From UBA11889 sp002313255 (GTDB lineage: Bacteria > Pseudomonadota > Gammaproteobacteria > Pseudomonadales > Azotimanducaceae): a DNA stretch of 46,802 nt. A program made the translations under genes and the position numbers. The notes below the pieces were generated by a model. That model had not been told where the DNA came from and did not search any database. It saw nothing but the letters and a program-made list of their open reading frames with translations. The DNA lies in NCBI GenBank assembly GCA_913045265.1, contig CAJWQX010000024.1, positions 1-46,802 on the forward strand. The letters run 5' to 3'. Below, one piece after another: positions 17,935-26,566 of the stretch (the stretch's first letter is position 1; each line of letters starts with the position of its first letter).

Positions 17935-19017
17935 ATGAGCAATATATTTAATTTTTCTGCGGGTCCGTCCTCCCTGCCTCCATCGGTGATGGAGCGCGCC
18001 CGCCAAGAGTTTCGTGACTACGGTGGACTTGGCGTATCGGTGATGGAAATTAGCCACCGATCTCACGAGTTTGTACAGATTGCCGAGCGGGCTGAAGCGG
18101 ATCTCCGTGAATTACTAGATCTCAACGATGATTATTACGTCTTGTTCTTACATGGTGGTGCGAGCATGCAATTTGCGATGGTGCCACTGAACTTGGCGCG
18201 TATTTCGGACACCGTAGACTACGTTGATACTGGAGCCTGGTCGACGAAAGCCATTAGCGAAGCCAAACGTTTAACGCGAGTAAATGTTGCGGCGACATCT
18301 AGGGATCATGATTACGATCGCGTTCCTGGTTTTCGCGACTGGAGGCTCTCCAAATCTGCGCGCTATGTTCATCTGACCTCAAACGAAACCATCGGCGGCG
18401 TGCAATTCCACGAATTCCCAGATACGGGTGATGTACCGTTGGTCGCTGATATGTCCTCCGATTTTCTGTCTCGCCCAGTCGATGCTCGCCGATTTGGACT
18501 TATATACGCAGGCGCTCAGAAGAATGTGGGTCCGGCCGGTCTATGCATCGTTGTTATACGTAAGGATCTTTGCGGAAAAGACCGCAAACACACGCCAAGC
18601 TTGCTTAGTTATGGCGTTCTTGCGCAACACAAATCAATGTTCAATACGCCACCAACGTACAATTGGTATTTGGCAGGCTTAGTTCTTGATTGGTTGAAAC
18701 GTGAAGGCGGTTTGCAAGCGATGGAGATTCGTAATCGCCGAAAGGCAGAAAAGCTCTACGCGGCGATCGATAGGAGTGATTTGTATCATTCACCCGTGCA
18801 ACGTTCTCACCGATCGATCATGAACGTACCGTTCACTTTGTTGGAGTCTGAACTGGAAGATCGCTTCTTAAAGGTGGCCAAGACGAGGGGGCTCCTCAAT
18901 CTAAAAGGACACCGAAGTGTGGGTGGCATGCGGGCAAGCCTCTACAACGCAATTAACGAAGAAGCCGTGGACGCGCTGATCGAACATATGGAAAGTTTCG
19001 AAAAGGCCACACGGTAG
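17935..19017 (+). CDS. serC: Phosphoserine aminotransferase
   Basis: PLP enzyme making 3-phosphoserine from 3-phosphohydroxypyruvate, and probably also acting in the DXP-dependent B6 pathway that pdxJ completes. 360 residues, normal length. The start gives MSNIFNFSAGPSSLPPSV, the family opening. Other motifs are SVMEISHRS, LFLHGGASMQFAMVPLNL and the Schiff-base lysine in YAGAQKNVGPAG. The C-terminus contains LKGHRSVGGMRASLYNA, a clean match. It lies between gyrA and pheA, the standard gammaproteobacterial order. Confidence 0.96.
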   Translation: MSNIFNFSAGPSSLPPSVMERARQEFRDYGGLGVSVMEISHRSHEFVQIAERAEADLRELLDLNDDYYVLFLHGGASMQFAMVPLNLARISDTVDYVDTGAWSTKAISEAKRLTRVNVAATSRDHDYDRVPGFRDWRLSKSARYVHLTSNETIGGVQFHEFPDTGDVPLVADMSSDFLSRPVDARRFGLIYAGAQKNVGPAGLCIVVIRKDLCGKDRKHTPSLLSYGVLAQHKSMFNTPPTYNWYLAGLVLDWLKREGGLQAMEIRNRRKAEKLYAAIDRSDLYHSPVQRSHRSIMNVPFTLLESELEDRFLKVAKTRGLLNLKGHRSVGGMRASLYNAINEEAVDALIEHMESFEKATR

Positions 19018-19024
19018 AACGAAA

Positions 19025-20119
19025 ATGGACGAGAAAGCACTTAAGGGATTGCGGGACCAAATTGATGCGATCGACCGCCAGTTAAGAGGTTTGCTTAACG
19101 AACGCGCGGCTTGTGCACTAAAGGTTGCGGATATTAAGAGTGCAAGTGAACGGGTGGCGACCACTTCGTTCTATCGTCCCGAACGGGAAGCGCAGATTAT
19201 TGAACGTCTCCGAACTGAAAATGAGGGACCACTTTCGGATGATTCTGTCGAGAGACTCTTCAGAGAGATCATTTCCTGCTGCCTCTCGCTTGAGCAGCCG
19301 ATAAAGATTGCGTATTTGGGGCCGCCCGGCACATACACAGAAGCCGCGACGATCAGGCAATTTGGTCACTTCGCAACAACCAGTCCAGTGAGTTCCATTG
19401 ATGAGGTTTTTCGTGAAGTCGAATCAGGCGACGCTCATTATGGAGTCGTTCCGGTAGAAAACAGTACAGAAGGTATGGTCAACCATACGCTCGACTGTTT
19501 TATGGCGACGTCGCTTAATATCTGCGCCGAAGTAGAGCTACCCATTCATCACGCACTGTTGGCACGCAGGGGAACCGTTCAAGATGAGATTGATTGCGTG
19601 TATTCGCACGAGCAATCCTTGGCTCAATGTAGAAGGTGGCTAGACACCCATCTTCCTCACGTCGAGCGTAGGCCAGTTGCTAGTAATGCTGAGGCGGCAA
19701 AGCTAGCGGGGGAATTAGAGCGGAGCGCAGCGATTGCTGGCGAAATAGCGGGGGATAGCTATGGCCTCGTCGTCTTACACCGGAATATTGAAGACTTAGC
19801 AGATAACACGACACGATTCATTGTCATAGGCGACCAGAATGTTGGGCCGAGCGGGCACGACAAAACATCCATTCTTGTTTCCACCCGTGACGAACCAGGT
19901 GCTTTGTATAAAGTTCTCGAACCATTCCACCGCAGTGGGATTAGCCTTTCCCGAATTGAAACGAGGCCAGCACGATCGAGTAACTGGAGCTATGTATTTT
20001 TCATCGATTTCGACGGACATCAGTCGTCAGTAGAAATAGCTACCGTACTTGAAGAAATCCGATCGGTTGCTTTGGACGTTCGTTCGCTGGGATCGTATCC
20101 ACAAGCCGTGGGACGATAA
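19025..20119 (+). CDS. pheA: Bifunctional chorismate mutase / prephenate dehydratase
   Basis: Converts chorismate to prephenate and then to phenylpyruvate for phenylalanine synthesis. 364 residues in three parts. Residues 1-90 are an AroQ-type helical mutase (LRDQIDAIDRQLRGLLNERA). From about 97 is the dehydratase (IAYLGPPGTYTEAA, VVPVENSTEGMV, TTRFIVIG). The C-terminal ACT domain from about 285 carries the phenylalanine-binding GALY and a variant ESRP motif, IETRPA. The stop TAA shares its last base with the hisC ATG (TAATG), implying coupling. Confidence 0.95.
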   Translation: MDEKALKGLRDQIDAIDRQLRGLLNERAACALKVADIKSASERVATTSFYRPEREAQIIERLRTENEGPLSDDSVERLFREIISCCLSLEQPIKIAYLGPPGTYTEAATIRQFGHFATTSPVSSIDEVFREVESGDAHYGVVPVENSTEGMVNHTLDCFMATSLNICAEVELPIHHALLARRGTVQDEIDCVYSHEQSLAQCRRWLDTHLPHVERRPVASNAEAAKLAGELERSAAIAGEIAGDSYGLVVLHRNIEDLADNTTRFIVIGDQNVGPSGHDKTSILVSTRDEPGALYKVLEPFHRSGISLSRIETRPARSSNWSYVFFIDFDGHQSSVEIATVLEEIRSVALDVRSLGSYPQAVGR

Positions 20120-21201
20120 TGGAGAACATTAATACTCGCGTGCTCGAGCTAGCGCCGTATCAACCCGGAAAGCCTCTGGAAGAACTTAGTCGCGAACTCG
20201 GAATTGGCGACGCGATTAAGCTTGCGAGTAATGAAAATCCGAGAGGACCTGGGCTTGGCGTGCGGCAAGCACTTGCCGATGCAATCACGGGTATATCAAG
20301 GTATCCCGACAGCACTGGGTATCGACTGAAACGTATTCTTGCTGATCGCTTGGACGTTGATGAGGCGCAAATAACGTTGGGGAATGGTTCCAACGACGTT
20401 TTGGAGCTGGCGGCGCGGGTAGCCCTTTCGCCTGGATCGGTTGGAGTTGTTGATGAATATTGTTTCGTGGTGTATCCGCTTGCGATAGCCGCAGCACACG
20501 GCAAGTTAACACGTGTATCGTCCGTAGATTGGGGACACGATTTGGATGAGATGGCGACCGCGATCGACGCGGCAACGCGGATCGTATACATAGCGAATCC
20601 GAACAATCCGACCGGCACTTGGGTCAACAAGAAGAGTTTAGAGAAATTTCTGAATCGGGTGCCGGAACGAGTATGGGTGGTGCTGGATGAGGCCTATTTT
20701 GAATACGTTGATGGGAAGGACTATCCAGATGGCGTCAAGATGATCGTTGACTATCCGAACTTAATCGTAACCCGTACTTTTTCAAAAATTCATGGCTTGG
20801 CCGCATTGCGTATTGGCTACAGTGTTACTTCTAGCGACTTTGCCGATCTAATGAATCGGATTCGCCAGCCGTTCAACGTCAACACACTTGCTTTGGCTGC
20901 CGCAGAGGCTGCGTTAGCCGATGATGATTACATCAACGCGAGCCGGCGGCTGAACACCAGAGGTATGGATTACGTGGTCAAAGGTCTCGGCAAACTGGGA
21001 TTCTCCGTTATTCCTTCGGCTGGGAATTTTGTTAGTTTTGAGAGTGGGCTGGCTTCCCGTAGGATTTATGAAGCCCTTCTTCAGCGCGGTGTCATCGTAC
21101 GTCCCCTAGGGAATTACGGTATGAACGAACACTTACGCGTCACCGTTGGGTTACCCGACGAGAATGAGCGCTTTCTTGAAGCGCTAAGTCAGATTATTTG
21201 A
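20119..21201 (+). CDS. hisC: Histidinol-phosphate / aromatic aminotransferase
   Basis: PLP-dependent class I/II aminotransferase of the HisC family. In this operon position (the hisC2 type) it probably acts on aromatic keto acids as well as imidazole acetol phosphate. 360 residues. Substrate and cofactor motifs are LASNENPRGPG, LGNGSNDVLEL, NPNNPTGTWV and the Schiff-base lysine in TFSKIHGLAALRIGY. It ends FLEALSQII. The start abuts pheA (TAATG) and the stop overlaps the TTG start of tyrA. The balance between histidine and tyrosine/phenylalanine roles cannot be told from sequence. Confidence 0.92.
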   Translation: MENINTRVLELAPYQPGKPLEELSRELGIGDAIKLASNENPRGPGLGVRQALADAITGISRYPDSTGYRLKRILADRLDVDEAQITLGNGSNDVLELAARVALSPGSVGVVDEYCFVVYPLAIAAAHGKLTRVSSVDWGHDLDEMATAIDAATRIVYIANPNNPTGTWVNKKSLEKFLNRVPERVWVVLDEAYFEYVDGKDYPDGVKMIVDYPNLIVTRTFSKIHGLAALRIGYSVTSSDFADLMNRIRQPFNVNTLALAAAEAALADDDYINASRRLNTRGMDYVVKGLGKLGFSVIPSAGNFVSFESGLASRRIYEALLQRGVIVRPLGNYGMNEHLRVTVGLPDENERFLEALSQII

Positions 21202-22019
21202 GCACGCTCGTTGTAATTGGTACCGGATTGATTGGCGCCTCGTTCGCACTCGCTGCCAAGAGAGCTCAATTGGTCCAAACCGTGATTGGTTTGGACGTAG
21301 ATGAAAGCGTGCTCGTCGAGGCGAAAAAGCTGGGTGTAATTGATCACATGAACGAAGTGACTCAACTGCCTGATCTGGTTTGCGTGGCAGTTCCGACGCG
21401 TGCGATCGCCGATTCTGTGAATGATGCCCAGCGCAAATATGGTTCAAATGTCCCCATATTTGACACTGGTAGCGTTAAGGTTCCCGTAATTGAGGCCTTT
21501 GAATCCGTCCCCCCCAACTTTGTTCCATGTCATCCGATAGCGGGTTCCGACCGTCAAGGACCGGCTGCAGCAGACGCCGACCTATTCCAAGATCGCGTTG
21601 TAATCATGACCCCTATGGAAAATACCGACGCGTCCGCCGCAGCAGTAGTCGAAAATGCTTGGTCGATAATTGGCGCTCGTGTGATAAGGCAAACTCCCTG
21701 GGAACACGATGACGATATGGCAACGGTTTCTCACCTTCCGCATCTTGTTGCCTTTGCATTGGTTGAACTCCTTGCAAACAGTGAAGTACGCCTCAGCGAT
21801 CGAATTGGTGATGGGTTTCGAGATATGACTCGAATCGCCGGATCCGATCCAACGATTTGGAGGCACATATTGATCGATAACGCGGGTCGTGTACGAAAGA
21901 AACTGGACGAACTGTTGCATGTTCTCGAAACCCTTCAAAACGCTGCCCAAAACGATCCCGAAGAATTGCAACGGATCTTGACGGGCATTAGCGATTATAG
22001 AAAGCGTTTGGATGGTTGA
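21198..22019 (+). CDS. tyrA: Prephenate dehydrogenase (TyrA), stand-alone
   Basis: NAD(P)-dependent oxidative decarboxylation of prephenate to 4-hydroxyphenylpyruvate for tyrosine. 273 residues. It starts with TTG in a TTGA overlap with the hisC stop; the next residues STLVVIGTGLIGASFALAAK form the Rossmann nucleotide-binding motif, so a later start would remove it. CHPIAGSDRQGPAAADADLF carries the conserved His and Ser. There is no fused or adjacent EPSP synthase: the reading frame ends normally and cmk starts inside its last codons. In Pseudomonas the equivalent gene is often fused to aroA. Confidence 0.93.
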   Translation: MSTLVVIGTGLIGASFALAAKRAQLVQTVIGLDVDESVLVEAKKLGVIDHMNEVTQLPDLVCVAVPTRAIADSVNDAQRKYGSNVPIFDTGSVKVPVIEAFESVPPNFVPCHPIAGSDRQGPAAADADLFQDRVVIMTPMENTDASAAAVVENAWSIIGARVIRQTPWEHDDDMATVSHLPHLVAFALVELLANSEVRLSDRIGDGFRDMTRIAGSDPTIWRHILIDNAGRVRKKLDELLHVLETLQNAAQNDPEELQRILTGISDYRKRLDG

Positions 22020-22698
22020 GCTAGCCCCGGTCATTTGTGTCGACGGACCGAGTGGGTCGGGCAAAGGCACGTTGGCGCAGGCGATAGCACGGAGACTTGG
22101 TTGGCACATTCTTGACAGTGGAAGTCTGTATCGCATTGTCGGCCTTCAAGCTCACTTACTGGGCATATCTGTTGAGGACGATAACGCGCTGGAACAGGTC
22201 GTAAAGTCCTTTGACATCCGTTTTGCGACTGAACGAAGTCCATTTTTGTTCGTGAACGGTAGAGATGTAACCGAAGCAATTCGTGGCGAGGAAGCGACCC
22301 GGTTTGCGAGTCTTGTCGCAAAAAGGGAAAAAGTACGGGCTGCCTTGTTAGTCCGCCAGAAGGAATTTCGTAAGCTGCCAGGATTGGTTGCCGACGGACG
22401 CGACATGGGTACGGCGGTTTTCCCAGACGCGAAACTGAAGATTTACTTGGATGCGAGCCCCGAAGAAAGGGCGCGAAGGCGATACGTCGAGTTGAAAGAT
22501 AAGGGTCCGAATGTTAGCCTGCCCGACCTTTTTCAAAGCCTTAAAGAGCGGGATGTTCGGGATAAGACCAGGAGCGTTTCCCCGCTCAAAGTAGCTCCGG
22601 ACGCATATGTTTTGGACAGCACGGGTCTTTCGATTGATGAGGTGTTAGAAAAGGCACTCGTGGCCGCTCACGGGAAAGGGCTACTGATTACCAACTGA
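22012..22698 (+). CDS. cmk: Cytidylate kinase
   Basis: Phosphorylates CMP and dCMP. 228 residues. The P-loop VDGPSGSGKGTLAQAIARRL is exact, DSGSLYR follows, and VADGRDMGTAVFPDA and RARRRYVEL are family motifs. The start lies 8 bases inside tyrA. The usual cmk-rpsA adjacency is kept, 11 bases apart. With pyrH decayed in this window, one could ask whether a Cmk relative covers UMP, but bacterial Cmk is known to act poorly on UMP, so I do not propose it. Confidence 0.95.
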   Translation: MVELAPVICVDGPSGSGKGTLAQAIARRLGWHILDSGSLYRIVGLQAHLLGISVEDDNALEQVVKSFDIRFATERSPFLFVNGRDVTEAIRGEEATRFASLVAKREKVRAALLVRQKEFRKLPGLVADGRDMGTAVFPDAKLKIYLDASPEERARRRYVELKDKGPNVSLPDLFQSLKERDVRDKTRSVSPLKVAPDAYVLDSTGLSIDEVLEKALVAAHGKGLLITN

Positions 22699-22709
22699 GA
22701 TAGGAAACT

Positions 22710-24428
22710 ATGAGCGAAAGTTTCGCAGATCTGTTCGAAGAAAGTCTCAACACAGTTGAGCTGGTGCCTGGATCGATTGTGATTGGCACCGTAGTGGACA
22801 TCGACAGCGAGTGGGTTGTAGTTCACGCGGGGTTGAAGTCGGAAGGGGTGATTCCAAGAAATCAATTTGTCAGCGAGAGTGGCGAGTTCAACGTCGAAAT
22901 AGGCGATCAGGTTAAGGTCGCAATGGAGGTCGTTGACGATGGGTTTGGGGAAACACGGCTATCACGCGAAAAGGCGCGTCGTGCGGAGTCCTGGGACATG
23001 TTAGAAGACGCATTTTCCAGCAACGAGCCAGTGACTGGAGTGATGAACGGCAAAGTCAAAGGCGGCTTTACCGTAGATATCAATGATATAAGAGCTTTTT
23101 TGCCGGGGTCTCTTGTAGATATTCGGCCGTTAAGAGAAACGATTCACCTTGAAGGGAAACCCCTTGAATTCAAAGTGATAAAACTCGATCAGAAGCGAAA
23201 TAACGTCGTGGTTTCTCGCCGTGCAGTGCTCGAGCAAGAAAATAGCGAAGAGCGTGATGCGCTCCTTGGTTCGCTCGAAGAGGGTCAGGAAGTTAATGGA
23301 GTCGTTAAGAATTTGACGGATTATGGGGCATTTGTTGATTTAGGAGGAATCGACGGCTTGTTGCACATTACTGATATGGCTTGGCGACGAATTCGGCATC
23401 CGAGTGAAATGGTGAATGTGGGTGATGAATTGCCGGTCAAGATTCTTAAGTTCGACCGCGAAAAAAATCGAGTTTCACTTGGCATGAAGCAACTTGGAGA
23501 TGACCCATGGGTGGAAATCAAAGGTCGCTACCCGGAGAACACCCGAGTGCAGGCGGTTGTCACGAATCTAACCGATTACGGATGCTTTGCGGAAATCGAG
23601 GAGGGTGTTGAGGGGCTTGTTCATGTCTCTGAAATGGATTGGACCAACAAAAACATACATCCTTCAAAAGTCGTAGCTGTTGGCGATGAAGTGGAAGTTA
23701 TGGTGTTGGATATTGATGAAGAACGGCGTCGGATATCGTTGGGGATCAAACAGTGTCGGGAGAATCCGTGGGGCGAATTCGCAAGCAAACATGCTCAGGG
23801 AGATCACCTATCGGGCAAAATTAAATCGATCACAGATTTTGGGATATTCATTGGTCTCGAAGGCGGCATTGACGGATTGGTGCATCTATCTGATATCTCG
23901 TGGGATGAGGATGGAGAGACAGCAGTTCGTCGGTACAGCAAGGGCGAAGAACTCGAAACAGTCATTCTAGCGATCGACTCGGAGCGGGAACGAATTTCGC
24001 TGGGTGTTAAGCAGCTCGAGAAGGACCCATTTTCTGATTTTATTTCCGAACATGATCGAGGAAGCATCGTCCAAGCAACAGTATCCGAAGTTGAAGAAAA
24101 GTACGCTGTTTTGACTCTTGCGGAGGGCGTGGAGGGCGTTTTGAAAGCGTCTGAAATTAGCATTGAATCGGTTGATGACGCCCGACAGTCTCTGAGTATT
24201 GGCGACAAGCTCGAAGTGAAAATTTTTGGCCTCGATCGTAAGAATCGAGCGATTACCCTTTCAGCCAAATCCAGAGAAATTGACGATGAACAAGAGGCGC
24301 ATCGAGAGTATCGAGTGCAGGGCGACGCTCGAGCTGGAGCAACAACTCTTGGCGATTTGATCAAAGCGCAGATGGACGTTGATGACGATCATGACGGATC
24401 GGAAGAAGTAAGCCCGACCGAAGAATAG
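22710..24428 (+). CDS. rpsA: 30S ribosomal protein S1
   Basis: mRNA-binding ribosomal protein that anchors via S2 and unwinds initiation regions. 572 residues, with six S1/OB repeats, as in E. coli (557). Approximate positions are 18-85, 104-170, 190-258, 275-346, 362-433 and 450-517. Repeat 3 has LTDYGAFVDLGGIDGLLHI, repeat 4 LTDYGCFAEIEEGVEGLVHV and repeat 5 ITDFGIFIGLEGGIDGLVHL. A purine-rich GATAGGAAA precedes the ATG. The gene continues the cmk transcript. The C-terminal tail is acidic and probably disordered. Confidence 0.97.
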   Translation: MSESFADLFEESLNTVELVPGSIVIGTVVDIDSEWVVVHAGLKSEGVIPRNQFVSESGEFNVEIGDQVKVAMEVVDDGFGETRLSREKARRAESWDMLEDAFSSNEPVTGVMNGKVKGGFTVDINDIRAFLPGSLVDIRPLRETIHLEGKPLEFKVIKLDQKRNNVVVSRRAVLEQENSEERDALLGSLEEGQEVNGVVKNLTDYGAFVDLGGIDGLLHITDMAWRRIRHPSEMVNVGDELPVKILKFDREKNRVSLGMKQLGDDPWVEIKGRYPENTRVQAVVTNLTDYGCFAEIEEGVEGLVHVSEMDWTNKNIHPSKVVAVGDEVEVMVLDIDEERRRISLGIKQCRENPWGEFASKHAQGDHLSGKIKSITDFGIFIGLEGGIDGLVHLSDISWDEDGETAVRRYSKGEELETVILAIDSERERISLGVKQLEKDPFSDFISEHDRGSIVQATVSEVEEKYAVLTLAEGVEGVLKASEISIESVDDARQSLSIGDKLEVKIFGLDRKNRAITLSAKSREIDDEQEAHREYRVQGDARAGATTLGDLIKAQMDVDDDHDGSEEVSPTEE

Positions 24429-24578
24429 TAGAACTCACGCGACGAGGTCCCCTCAATCCAGGGCCCCTAAAGTCGATTCTTAATAGAACGCCAACCCTAT
24501 GAAATATAAGGCATTTTACTTGTAGCAAGGATTTTGCTGTGATAGTTTCAGCAGGGCCGGATCTGTGGGTTGGGGACA

Positions 24579-24890
24579 ATGACGAAGTCGGAGCTTATTG
24601 AGCGAATTACTGCCAACCATTCTCAGCTGGCGTCGAAAGACGTAGAACTTGCGGTAAAAGAGATGTTGGAGCACATGTCGTGGACGCTTTCCAGTGGAGC
24701 AAGAATTGAAATTCGAGGCTTTGGTAGTTTCGCGCTTCATTACCGTGTCCCGCGTATCGGTCGGAATCCCAAAACGGGCAAAGCCGTAGGCTTGATGGGG
24801 AAATACGTACCGCATTTTAAGCCTGGGAAAAAGCTGCGAGACCTAGTAAATAGGTCGCTGGATGACACGTCGTTACCGGACGATATATAA
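24579..24890 (+). CDS. ihfB: Integration host factor subunit beta
   Basis: DNA-bending HU/IHF-family protein that pairs with IHF-alpha. 103 residues from ATG 24579 (MTKSELIERITANHSQL, the standard start); an in-frame TTG at 24570 would add three residues. The DNA-intercalating arm is RIGRNPKTGKAV and the signature IEIRGFGSFALHYR is present. It sits 150 bases after rpsA, the conserved gammaproteobacterial arrangement. The gap has no clear terminator, so it may have its own promoter or read through from rpsA. Confidence 0.96.
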   Translation: MTKSELIERITANHSQLASKDVELAVKEMLEHMSWTLSSGARIEIRGFGSFALHYRVPRIGRNPKTGKAVGLMGKYVPHFKPGKKLRDLVNRSLDDTSLPDDI

Positions 24891-24964
24891 AATCTTATAG
24901 TGGTAGGGGTTCTATCAGCCCCGCGCAAAGAATCTGATAGGTCGAATGCAAACCAGGTAGTTAC

Positions 24965-25240
24965 GTGAAACAAGTTCTGCTGATTTTTATTGGTATAGCT
25001 ATCGCAGGGCTTGCAACATTGTTTGCCATTGAAAACGCATCAGTCGTTTCGTTATCTATTTTTGAATTTCGGTCGGCTCAACTGCCGTTGTTCGTTTGGC
25101 TGGTAATAGCATTCTCGGCCGGTTTGATATTGGGTTTGTTTGTTGCGGCCATAGTTTTTTTTCGGGCGAAAACCCGTGAACGGAAAATTAAACAAGATCT
25201 CGGTGCCAACCGTAACGAATTGTTTAAGTTGCAGAAATAG
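24965..25240 (+). CDS. lapA: LapA family inner-membrane protein (DUF1049)
   Basis: Small lipopolysaccharide-assembly membrane protein. 91 residues from a GTG start. Two transmembrane helices (about residues 3-20 and 38-66) flank IENASVVSLSIFEFRSAQLP, the DUF1049 core, and a basic cytoplasmic tail (RAKTRERKIKQDL) follows. In E. coli and Pseudomonas lapA is followed by lapB, which regulates LpxC. Here lapB is absent and a non-coding stretch begins. Confidence 0.85.
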   Translation: MKQVLLIFIGIAIAGLATLFAIENASVVSLSIFEFRSAQLPLFVWLVIAFSAGLILGLFVAAIVFFRAKTRERKIKQDLGANRNELFKLQK

Positions 25241-25607
25241 TCAGAGCTAAAGTAGTACCCAAGAATCAAGCGCAAAAGACGCGTAGGCATATCCGATGCG
25301 TTAGAAGAAGCGTTCGCGTTTGTAGGACTGGTTCCGAACCGAGGAATGCATGTTTCAGAGTTCCGGGATATTTTTGTGTCGCAATCGTCCGGTTAGCTTT
25401 AGGCATTTTGCTTGGACGATCGTTAGCTTCAAGAAACGCGAGCCCAACAGGGCCGAACCCAGCGTGCGATCGCTTCTAGTGGGCAGTGCGTGAATGTATA
25501 GGGATTGTTATTCTTTGATCTTCAACCCGCCAATTGTCCATCCGCTACTCAGAGTTGGACTATAAAACCGGCGCTGAGTGATTCTGCCGTCGTATTGGGA
25601 CATGTGA
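25241..25607. other. Non-coding boundary between housekeeping and accessory regions
   Basis: 367 bases with no ORF I can assign. Short open stretches exist, such as a plus-strand run of about 35 codons ending at a TAG near 25397 (…SDALEEAFAFVGLVPNRG…), but I recognise no family, so this could be the decayed remnant of a lost gene. A minus-strand frame of 65 codons (25508-25705) overlaps the start of the next gene and is probably a shadow. No tRNA, integrase, inverted-repeat ends or lapB remnant were recognised. Confidence 0.5.
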
Positions 25608-26549
25608 ATGAGAAGTTCATCCGTAGGGCGTGAACCCGCATGGTTTGCGCGCGCCCTAGGTACACCAAGCGAAAGTTCGTCGATCAAGGTGGATGGAATC
25701 GACATCCATTACGAGTGTTGGGGCGACACCAGCCAACCAGGCATTGTGCTTATACACGGGAGCAACGCTCACCTTGAGTGGTGGCGCTTTGTCGCCCCAT
25801 TTTTGGCTGACCAATTTCGAGTAGTGGCGCTAGACCTATCGGGCAATGGGAATAGCCAATGGCGGTCCCAGTACAGCGGTGAAGTGTACGCGAAAGAAGT
25901 TGAAGCAGTCGCTCGCGAGGCCATTGAGCACCCGGATCCGTTTGTTGTCGGCCATAGTTTTGGGGGATTTGTTGCGCTTGAGGCCGGCCATCGATACGGG
26001 CCGCGATTGGGAGGTGTCGTATTAGTAGACTATACAGTTGCTCCGCCTGAGACATACAACGAGTGGGGCCTTCGAGCGCGACGAGAGGCGTTGGGTCCTC
26101 GTAAGACGCGCGTATACAAAGACTTAGAAACAGCGCTAACGCGATTCCGCTTATTGCCCGAACAACCCACAGAGTACGAATGCGTGTTGCAGCATATTGC
26201 TAAGCACTCGCTCCGCAGGGTGGAAGGTGGTTGGACATGGAAATTCGACCCCACCATGTTTGATGACCTCGAAATGGGCAATGACCAACACCAAAAGTTT
26301 GCTCGTATGCTGTGCCGCTCAGCGGTGATTCTTGGTGAAACGAGTGGTGATGAGGGTGCGAAGTCGGCACCCTTTATGTCTCAGATGACGGCTGGAAAAT
26401 TACCCTCGTTCAAGGTCCCTGGAACGCATCACCATCTCATGTTCGAGGAACCCATCGCGTTAGCGATGGGCCTGAAGGGTATTTTTTTGGCATGGTTACG
26501 CGAAGATGGAGTTGAGGTCATGAATGAGAGCTTGAGCACCCATCGATGA
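25608..26549 (+). CDS. Alpha/beta-fold hydrolase
   Basis: Serine hydrolase, probably an esterase or epoxide-hydrolase-like enzyme. 313 residues. The oxyanion segment is LIHGSNAHLEWW (about 48-59), the nucleophile elbow GHSFGG puts Ser at residue 117, and the likely catalytic His lies in GTHHHLMFEEP near the C-terminus. The N-terminal PAWFARALGTPSES followed by IDIHYECWG is typical of a large family in environmental proteobacteria. It is the first gene of the accessory region, divergent-to-convergent with the flavoprotein operon (26567-29241). Substrate unknown. Confidence 0.85.
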   Translation: MRSSSVGREPAWFARALGTPSESSSIKVDGIDIHYECWGDTSQPGIVLIHGSNAHLEWWRFVAPFLADQFRVVALDLSGNGNSQWRSQYSGEVYAKEVEAVAREAIEHPDPFVVGHSFGGFVALEAGHRYGPRLGGVVLVDYTVAPPETYNEWGLRARREALGPRKTRVYKDLETALTRFRLLPEQPTEYECVLQHIAKHSLRRVEGGWTWKFDPTMFDDLEMGNDQHQKFARMLCRSAVILGETSGDEGAKSAPFMSQMTAGKLPSFKVPGTHHHLMFEEPIALAMGLKGIFLAWLREDGVEVMNESLSTHR

Positions 26550-26566
26550 ATCGAACGTAGCATATG

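Noticed and set aside
22012..22698. Idea that Cmk replaces the dead PyrH
   Set aside because: Bacterial Cmk acts poorly on UMP, and nothing in this sequence suggests altered specificity; a second pyrH elsewhere is simpler.
24429..24500. Possible terminator after rpsA (GGTCCCC … GGGCCCC)
   Set aside because: The arms do not pair cleanly and there is no following T-run, so I do not call it.
25508..25705. Minus-strand 65-codon frame at the start of the accessory region
   Set aside because: Overlaps the start of a convincing hydrolase gene on the other strand and matches nothing I recognise.
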